The notes beneath the pieces were generated by a model. The model was not told where the DNA came from and made no database searches. It saw only the letters and a program-made list of their open reading frames with translations. Below are positions 58,631-64,000 of a stretch of DNA of 64,000 nucleotides, piece by piece. Made by a program: the position numbers and the translations under genes. Origin of the DNA: Cyclospora cayetanensis (taxonomy: Eukaryota > Apicomplexa > Conoidasida > Eucoccidiorida > Eimeriidae). The stretch lies in contig NW_020312099.1 of NCBI RefSeq assembly GCF_002999335.1, positions 1-64,000 on the forward strand, given 5' to 3'. Within the stretch, counting starts at the first letter, position 1, and each line of letters begins with the position of its first letter.

Positions 58631-59217
58631 CCCAACAGCAAGCATAAGAGGAGTTTAGAAAGCTGTAGCAAGGGCTTCTATCAATTTATCGGTTTTTCGA
58701 TGAATGCAGAACTTTGGTGTGCAAGAATTCACAAAAGCAGTCTAAACCGTGCTTTGCTGTTCCATTGAGGAGCTCCCAATTTATCACGTCAGGTCATTTC
58801 AGCCTGGGCAGCGACTCAGACAATTAAACAACCTACCGCTGGGCCTTTCAAAAGTACTGGCGTACTTGAGTTTGAAGAGCCAATTAGCGCGACTATTGAG
58901 GCTTTGGCTCACAGATGAGCTGCTTTAGAATTCATAACGTACGGATGTCGGGGATGTATAAATCTGCCCTAACCTAAGTCTCGAGTAGACGCGAGAAATG
59001 GCTAGAAAAGCACGCGCTCCATAGCACCACGATGCAGCCCCCCAACAAGGCAAGTCTTTCTGCTGAGGGGCATTCGTCCATATAATCCAGAACTGCAAGC
59101 ACATGCATGACGCCAAAGAATTCGCACAACAGGACTAGGATCAGTGGAAGCAAGCTACTTGGCGAGCAAAGAAGGCGCTTGCAAGAAATGCAGAGCCCCC
59201 ACATAGGCTGACACGGA

Positions 59218-59620
59218 GTGAAGGGGGCCAGAAACAGTAAATCCACAGATTGGAAATTAACACGGGGTGTTGCTGTGCTGATACAAGTTTGCATTTATGG
59301 ACAAGAGCTGCTATCGCTGCTTGGCACTACATGTGAAGTATATGTGTTAACCCGAGCAGGCGGTGCAGAAGGGCACTATGCATGTTTACTCGTAGGCGCA
59401 GTCCCCGGCATTAAGCTTACTGAAGAAAGGCCGAACGTAAGAATCGGCGAGGCTATGGTAGCTATCTTGTAGTTCAACCTGGAGCCGGGTTCTCATAGTC
59501 GGGTTAGTGCATTCTATGTTGGATCCGTGCACCCTGACGTAATCCTAGGTATGCCATGGGTGAAGCTAATGAAAAACGCACACGCGGCCACAGCTGCGCG
59601 CTATGGAGCACAGCGAGTCT
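59218..59620 (+). pseudogene. Retropepsin-like protease, copy C, active-site Asp lost
   Basis: The first frame (59218-59472) carries I-Y-G-Q-E-L-L-S-L-L-G-T-T-C-E-V-Y-V-L, where the catalytic D-T-G is replaced by G-T-T. After a stop and about 40 bases, D-V-I-L-G-M-P-W-V (about 59537-59563) gives the conserved second hallmark (I-L-G-M-D/P-W-L) of Ty3/gypsy proteases. Both hallmarks at the right spacing make the assignment secure, while the first shows it is dead. Confidence 0.82.
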
Positions 59621-59691
59621 GGGGCCACTAGCAGGAAGACACGTTTGGGTTTTTAGTTCGCGCTCTTTTGATTTAGGGTGGGTGAAATAGA

Positions 59692-60138
59692 GTGGCATTC
59701 TCAGCAGAGAAAGGCAGAGTCTCCATTCGGGCGGCTCAGCAACGCATTAACAGAAGACGGATCTCTAAATACCATCCATACGGGCTTCACAATAGCTTTT
59801 TATTGAAAGATTCGAATAAAAGTGCAGTTGAGATACAGCAGAAAGGGGCGAATATTATGGTGGAACATGTGGATGTGCCAGATAATGAGGAGCTGCCCGA
59901 AGGCTGGCCACCTGCTGTTCGTCTAGCGCACTGCTTTAAGTCAATCCATAGGCCATACTCAAAACATATTCTGTGGCTTCAGAAGCCCACACGCCATCAG
60001 GAAAATGTCTCTCGTCAGGCGAATGATTTGCTGAATAAGGCAAGTGCAGGAATCGACAAGTGCTTTTGCGCAATACCAGGTATTCCTACCAAGAGGACGG
60101 ACGGTGCCATGTATGTGTGTTCGCTTTCAAGCTCCTGA
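59692..60138 (+). pseudogene. Open frame between protease and RT, copy C
   Basis: A 148-codon frame lies between the protease and RT fragments. It contains V-P-D-N-E-E-L-P-E-G-W-P-P-A-V and other charged segments, like the spacer that precedes RT in Ty3/gypsy pol. I see no catalytic motif. It is the longest open frame in copy C. Confidence 0.4.
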
Positions 60139-60339
60139 ACAAGATCGATGTAAAAAGGAAGCTTTCGGAGTGTTCTTGGCAATTCGTGTGACAGATTACG
60201 TGGAACAACAGTGTACTTGACATTTGACTACACCGATATCTTTGTACAAGGCCCCACTTACTGCAGAGCGAGACAAAATGATCGTTTGCACTCGTCCTCG
60301 CAAACTCGAGTATATCTGTAGACCTATTTTACGCGTTAA

Positions 60340-60930
60340 CTTCCTTTGATCCTGCGACGCCATTTTACTTGGGATTTCATGAGGCTATCGAGGAAGGCTT
60401 ATTGGCTGCTTGCATGGTTGACGTCCCAGCATGCCGCTGAAACTTTCAAAAGCACCCTCAACACCTATAGCGTGCGCCTCAGGTGTTGCGAGATAGGTAA
60501 AGGTATGCAAAAACACTCATTTGTTCGTGCCACGCGTGACCAGTTATAGTTGTGGGATTCCGTGATTTTACTGTGGAAAATTGAGGCATATCGGGCCAAA
60601 GGTAAAACTGATAAGCCATGGCATTCGCCTTTCCGCATGCGCAACGACTTCGTGAATATCTGAGCTTGCATTTTACTACACAGCTTGCATTCCTGGATTT
60701 GCGCGTATTGCTGTTCCTTCGACTGCTCTATTTTGCAAAGCGCCGTACGTGACCCGGACAGAGGAGGTTGGCGCCGCACCAAGAGCTAGTATTACCCGCC
60801 TTACAACTCATCCGGTTCTCCCTCAGACGGATAATGAGTGTCAGTTCTTCCTCATAACTGATGCTAGTAATGTCTTGCTTGGTGCTACTCCTTCTGACAG
60901 GCGACCACTTTATAAATACATCGAAACATT
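60340..60930 (+). pseudogene. RT C-terminal part and start of RNase H, copy C
   Basis: Remnants read, in different frames: the altered catalytic box (C-M-V-D where Y-L-D-D is expected, about 60410), the Q-V-L-R-D...Y-A-K helix after it, then I-P-G-F-A-R-I-A-V-P-S-T-A-L (about 60690-60730, the F-x-x-I-A-x-P-L-T-x-L connection), then F-F-L-I-T-D-A-S-N-V-L-L-G-A (about 60850-60890), the D-A-S block that opens RNase H. Stops separate the pieces. Confidence 0.72.
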
Positions 60931-61309
60931 GTGTAGTATTCCCATCGCCTCACCGAAACGGAGAAGCAATATGCAATGTAGCCCAAACGACTCTATGTAG
61001 CGTGTAGGGGCCTGGATAAATCCCGGCATCATTTTTGATGGAGGTCATTGTCCTGTGGAGACCGATGCTTAGCCTTTGCTAGCCCATACACAGAGCTTTT
61101 AGCAGTTCGAGAACGTTAAAAGTGTTGGCTGGCTTAGGCGCCCCTAAAAGGGCGGCTTAAGATAATGTGTAGTAGACACTTTCTTAATATGATAGTAGAG
61201 GCGCTCACGCCCGAGCGATTCATTGGAGATCACTGCAGCTGCGCTTGTCCTTGATAATCGTTGGTTTCTATCGAGTAATGTGAATTGTATGCATTTGGTA
61301 TCCATGATT

Positions 61310-62310
61310 AGCTACTATTGCCAAAATCCAGAATGGGAGAAACGGTGGAGCACAGCCACGTTGGGAATGTCCTGCTGCAGTTCAGAACAAAGTGGAAACT
61401 CCGTTGTTCTTGCAGTCCGGCTTCCCTCCTCAGTGCTTTTTTGCCCAGAGCACATGATCATGCTCTTCCATGCTATTGTAGGATCCACACTCCAGTGGAA
61501 ATGCTCTCACAGTCCTTCTGGTGGCCTGGGATGCGCTTTGCGGAAGAGGAGATGCAATGTCATATCCACATCGCCAGCACCTGAAGCAACAAATTTCTTT
61601 AAAACACGGACTTTTGCAAAGTCGTCCGAGCTCTGATGCACGTTAACCTGATCTGACCATGGACTTTATTGTTGGCATGCTGGAGGTCATGGGTCAGGAT
61701 AATATCCACGTGGACACCGACAAAACTTAGCAAATAGGCCCTCGCTTGCTTCAGCTCTATGTTTGACTCATCTTTGAAAGCTTCTCCAACGCCGCAGAAG
61801 TGTCAGTATGGATAGAGACCCACATCTCCTAAGTGGATTCTGACGTGCCATTATGACGTGCCTACTTACTGGCAAGAATATAGCCGCTTTGGGCTATCCT
61901 AAGGAGGGTGGGTGGACTGAGCGCATCAACCGCACTGTTCTGCAGTACTTGCCTGTCTCTGACCACACAAATTCAATTGCTTGGTTTGAGTCTTGCTTGA
62001 ATTTGAGATGTTTCATGACACGCTAGTTTAATCGTTTAGCCGTTGCTGTCCTGCATCGTTGACTTACGCAGAGAAGCTTGTCTCCGATCCGGGCCTGGAT
62101 ATAGTAGGCCAACGTCCGCCGCCTCCGTTTGCAGAGGAGGGATTAAGACAGAAGCTGAAGAGTGCACGATAGTGTATGCGCAAAACTCGAGAGAGATAAG
62201 CAGTGTGCCATGATAAGTGGCAATCGGCTGCGTGTTTCAACCTCGGAGATATGGTCTTGCTGGATCAGCAGGCATAATGAAATGCACTGGAATGTGACCA
62301 GGCGAAAATG
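61310..62310 (+). pseudogene. Integrase, copy C
   Basis: The zinc-binding region is partly kept at about 61450-61580: H-D-H-A-L...H-T-P-V-E-M-L-S-Q-S-F-W-W-P-G-M, with the final C-x-x-C altered to C-H-I-H. Near 61660 is M-D-F-I-V-G-M, the first catalytic aspartate block, followed at 61911-61937 by G-W-T-E-R-I-N-R-T, the catalytic-glutamate block (normally D-G-Q-T-E-R). Near 62240 L-G-D-M-V-L-L matches the G-D-x-V-L/W-L motif after the core. Frameshifts and stops are frequent. Confidence 0.78.
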
Positions 62311-62479
62311 CTTGTGGAAGGGTGGCAAGGATCATTTGGCGTCTTCTGACAGACCGTCTATATTTGCTACTCGATGTATTTCCCATGAATGAACAATATC
62401 ATGATTAGATTCCCAAAGAATTTTCAGCCTGCGAGGCGTGTGCAGGCTCTGCAGTGGAGGCAAATGACTCGTATTGGCG

Positions 62480-62620
62480 AAGGACGCGCAGGGAGCCATG
62501 AATGTGCTGGATTTCACGACTGTAGAGCACTGAGACACGGTGGGTAGAAAATTCTAGTGAAATGGGGTGGGAACTGCCAACCTAAGAGGCTGACAGAGGA
62601 GCAGCCACGGGCTTCATAAC
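62480..62620 (+). pseudogene. Chromodomain-like remnant at 3' end of copy C
   Basis: Downstream of the integrase, across a frame change, are N-V-L-D-F and K-I-L-V-K-W-G-G, resembling the V-E-x-I-L-D...Y-L-V-K-W-K-G core of a chromodomain. The following tryptophan-containing helix is not clear. This placement, at the C-terminus of integrase, is what defines chromoviruses. The match is short and broken. Confidence 0.45.
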
Positions 62621-63960
62621 CTGCCGGAAAAATTTGCGGCTTTGTTGGAATTACAACGCTGGTCGCCATAGGCAGCATCTGGTTCCCTGACAATTGCCCT
62701 TCCGAAGCACTTGCTAGGTCTGAAATGGCTACTGTTATCTCTGGGTAATGCCTGATAAGTTGCCGTGTATTATTGTTTCGGTGTTCTCTGTACTCAGATC
62801 TATGTGCAGGCCCTCTCAGCTGTGTGGTCTCCATTTTCTTCCTTATGCCTTTCTATGTGGAGTTTCAATAAACTGTGCTTCATAACTAGGCTATATTTGC
62901 ATACAAAGATTCTCTACGAGGCACGGAAGCACTGCTGGGCTTGTGTCTTTATGATTCTTGCTACACACTTCATTAGCCTTCTGTTTTCTCTGACGACAGT
63001 GAGGCATCCCGCCGCTTTGATCGTGTGGGTTTGGTTCCTCGTTCGGACTACAGTATGTGTCTTTCTTTTTTTTCCCGTCGATTTTGCTGTAGCAGTAAGA
63101 GCATACCTTGCTTCTCTGCTTTGCACTTTCTTCTCATTTCTAAATGCCATTGGGTGGGAAGCCTTTTGCTGAGTTGCACGTAGGTGGTCTCGGCGTGTGG
63201 GTATGGCACAAGAGGGTGTATACGTCAAGTGAGGAGGAAAGAAATAACGAGCTAAGCTACAGTTAAACACTTTCTACTACACAAAATTTATTTGAATGAG
63301 AACCAGTACAGAATCGACTAATTGGTTTCGGTGTCCATTTACCATCTTTGTTGCGGAGTACTCTTAGCTCAATTCCTTTAAGATTCAAGGCTGTGCGTGC
63401 CCGTTAGATGCGATGTGTAAGTAGCTGTGAATGCTGGGAGTGCAAAGAGGGTGCAGCAATCCTCACCCTAGCTGTGCCTTTCCCCTCGTAGGGAATTCTG
63501 ATAAAATATGCGAAGAGGGAAGGGGGAAGTGTTTTATGAAAACTACTCAACAGCTCTGCATTAAGTTTATAGTGGATTCGGAGTAAAATGTCACCCTACG
63601 AAGGCCTCAATTGAAGCGTTTCTTGAGTACTATGGCAAATATGGTTTACTGATAGCGCCCAAGTTGGGGAATCAGCTCTTCAGTTATCAGCCAAACTCTA
63701 GTAAAGCTCTGCCTTGTCTTTTTCGTGGTACCAGCCTTAAGATTAAAGCAAAAGCAATAGCCAATTGACGACGGTGTGTTGCTGCACATGTTTTTGTTGT
63801 AGTTGCTGCTCACTTGATACACTGCCATCCACCTTATATGTGCCCTTCAGATTTCTCTGGCACTAAAAGGGGTTATTACCGCATAACTTACAAAGAGACA
63901 CATCACTAAAATTTGGAGGAGATGCGGGAGCCAGTTTTTCGAAGCGCCTGTAGAGCAACT
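62621..63960. other. Downstream of copy C, no supportable gene
   Basis: A 135-codon + frame (62765-63172) is very hydrophobic and aromatic, with several potential membrane segments. It has no similarity I recognise and no splice context, and its opposite strand is also open. It might be LTR-derived or chance. The rest shows only short frames. Confidence 0.35.
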
Positions 63961-63965
63961 ACGCA

Positions 63966-64000
63966 GCAGCAGCAACTACGCAGCAGCAGCAGCAGCGGCT
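63966..64000. repeat. CAG trinucleotide repeat at window edge
   Basis: Two short CAG runs separated by a CAACTACG spacer reach the end of the window. It may continue into coding or intergenic sequence beyond. Confidence 0.85.

Larger units (their letters stand above)
58388..62620 (+). mobile_element. Decayed chromovirus-like Ty3/gypsy element, copy C
   Basis: This is the most complete copy. On the + strand: gag-capsid-like (58388-58630), protease (about 59250-59620), RT end and connection (about 60390-60780), RNase H start (about 60840-60900), integrase (about 61310-62300) and a chromodomain-like remnant (about 62480-62610). The order and the terminal chromodomain fit the chromovirus lineage of Ty3/gypsy. 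Most of the RT fingers/palm seems deleted or unrecognisable, stops occur throughout, and protease and RT catalytic residues are changed. It points the opposite way to copies A and B. LTRs could not be defined by eye. Confidence 0.78.

Noticed and set aside
62765..63172. 135-codon hydrophobic plus ORF as a membrane protein gene
   Set aside because: No start context, splice partners or recognisable family, and the opposite strand is also open; more likely chance or element-derived.
1..64000. tRNA, rRNA, CRISPR and bacterial-type promoter or terminator features
   Set aside because: No cloverleaf with A and B boxes, no rRNA-like stretch and no spaced repeat array was seen; the genome is eukaryotic. 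A tRNA scan would be needed to exclude tRNAs fully.

Overview
The window looks like nuclear DNA of a coccidian apicomplexan, most likely Eimeria or a close relative. The reasons are intron-rich genes with short GT-AG introns, many CAG/CTG trinucleotide tracts in both coding and non-coding DNA, apicomplexan-type gene content (a membrane-anchored cyclic-nucleotide phosphodiesterase, a probable GPI-anchored secreted protein), and decayed Ty3/gypsy chromovirus-like retroelements. Chromovirus-like elements have been reported from Eimeria genomes and are unusual for Apicomplexa. The genus is inferred from these features, not proven. I saw no prokaryotic gene, rRNA, tRNA or CRISPR array.

The left part (1-39 kb) is gene-bearing. 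In order: a GYF-domain protein with a C-terminal IQ-like motif (+, 509-3443, 3 exons); a long gap with a CAG/CTG-rich tract; an 18-exon integral-membrane 3',5'-cyclic nucleotide phosphodiesterase (+, 10727-19031, 1082 aa in my model); an unidentified multi-exon gene (-, about 20.1-21 kb, perhaps to 22.7 kb); a secreted or targeted Nudix hydrolase (-, 22804-23907); a divergently transcribed ORF with a possible dimeric alpha/beta-barrel (ABM-like) domain (+, 24187-24975); a 5-exon Ala/Pro-rich secreted protein with a GPI-signal-like C-terminus (-, 27169-30816, 884 aa); and a 10-exon calcineurin-like metallophosphatase of the CPPED1 type (-, 35003-38695, 310 aa). The exon models of the GYF, phosphodiesterase, surface-protein and CPPED1-like genes were built by hand. 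In each, all exon phases agree and the domain motifs run across the junctions.

The right part (about 40-62.7 kb) is a graveyard of Ty3/gypsy-type pol fragments. At least three decayed copies are visible: copy A (-, 40.3-42.5 kb), copy B (-, 46.1-49.2 kb, with possible gag-side sequence to 52.1 kb) and copy C (+, 58.4-62.6 kb, ending in a chromodomain-like remnant). Each keeps the order protease, reverse transcriptase, RNase H, integrase, but is broken by stops and frameshifts and has altered catalytic residues. No long open host gene was found here, and I could not delimit LTRs by eye.

The host genes do not form one pathway. The phosphodiesterase belongs to cyclic-nucleotide signalling, the GYF protein probably to proline-rich-peptide adaptor functions, and the Nudix and CPPED1-like enzymes to phosphate-ester or nucleotide-derivative hydrolysis. 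The Ala/Pro-rich protein is probably displayed at a membrane surface. The most notable items are the complete CPPED1-like gene with a probable GC-AG intron, the unrecognised GPI-type protein, and the clustered chromovirus relics.
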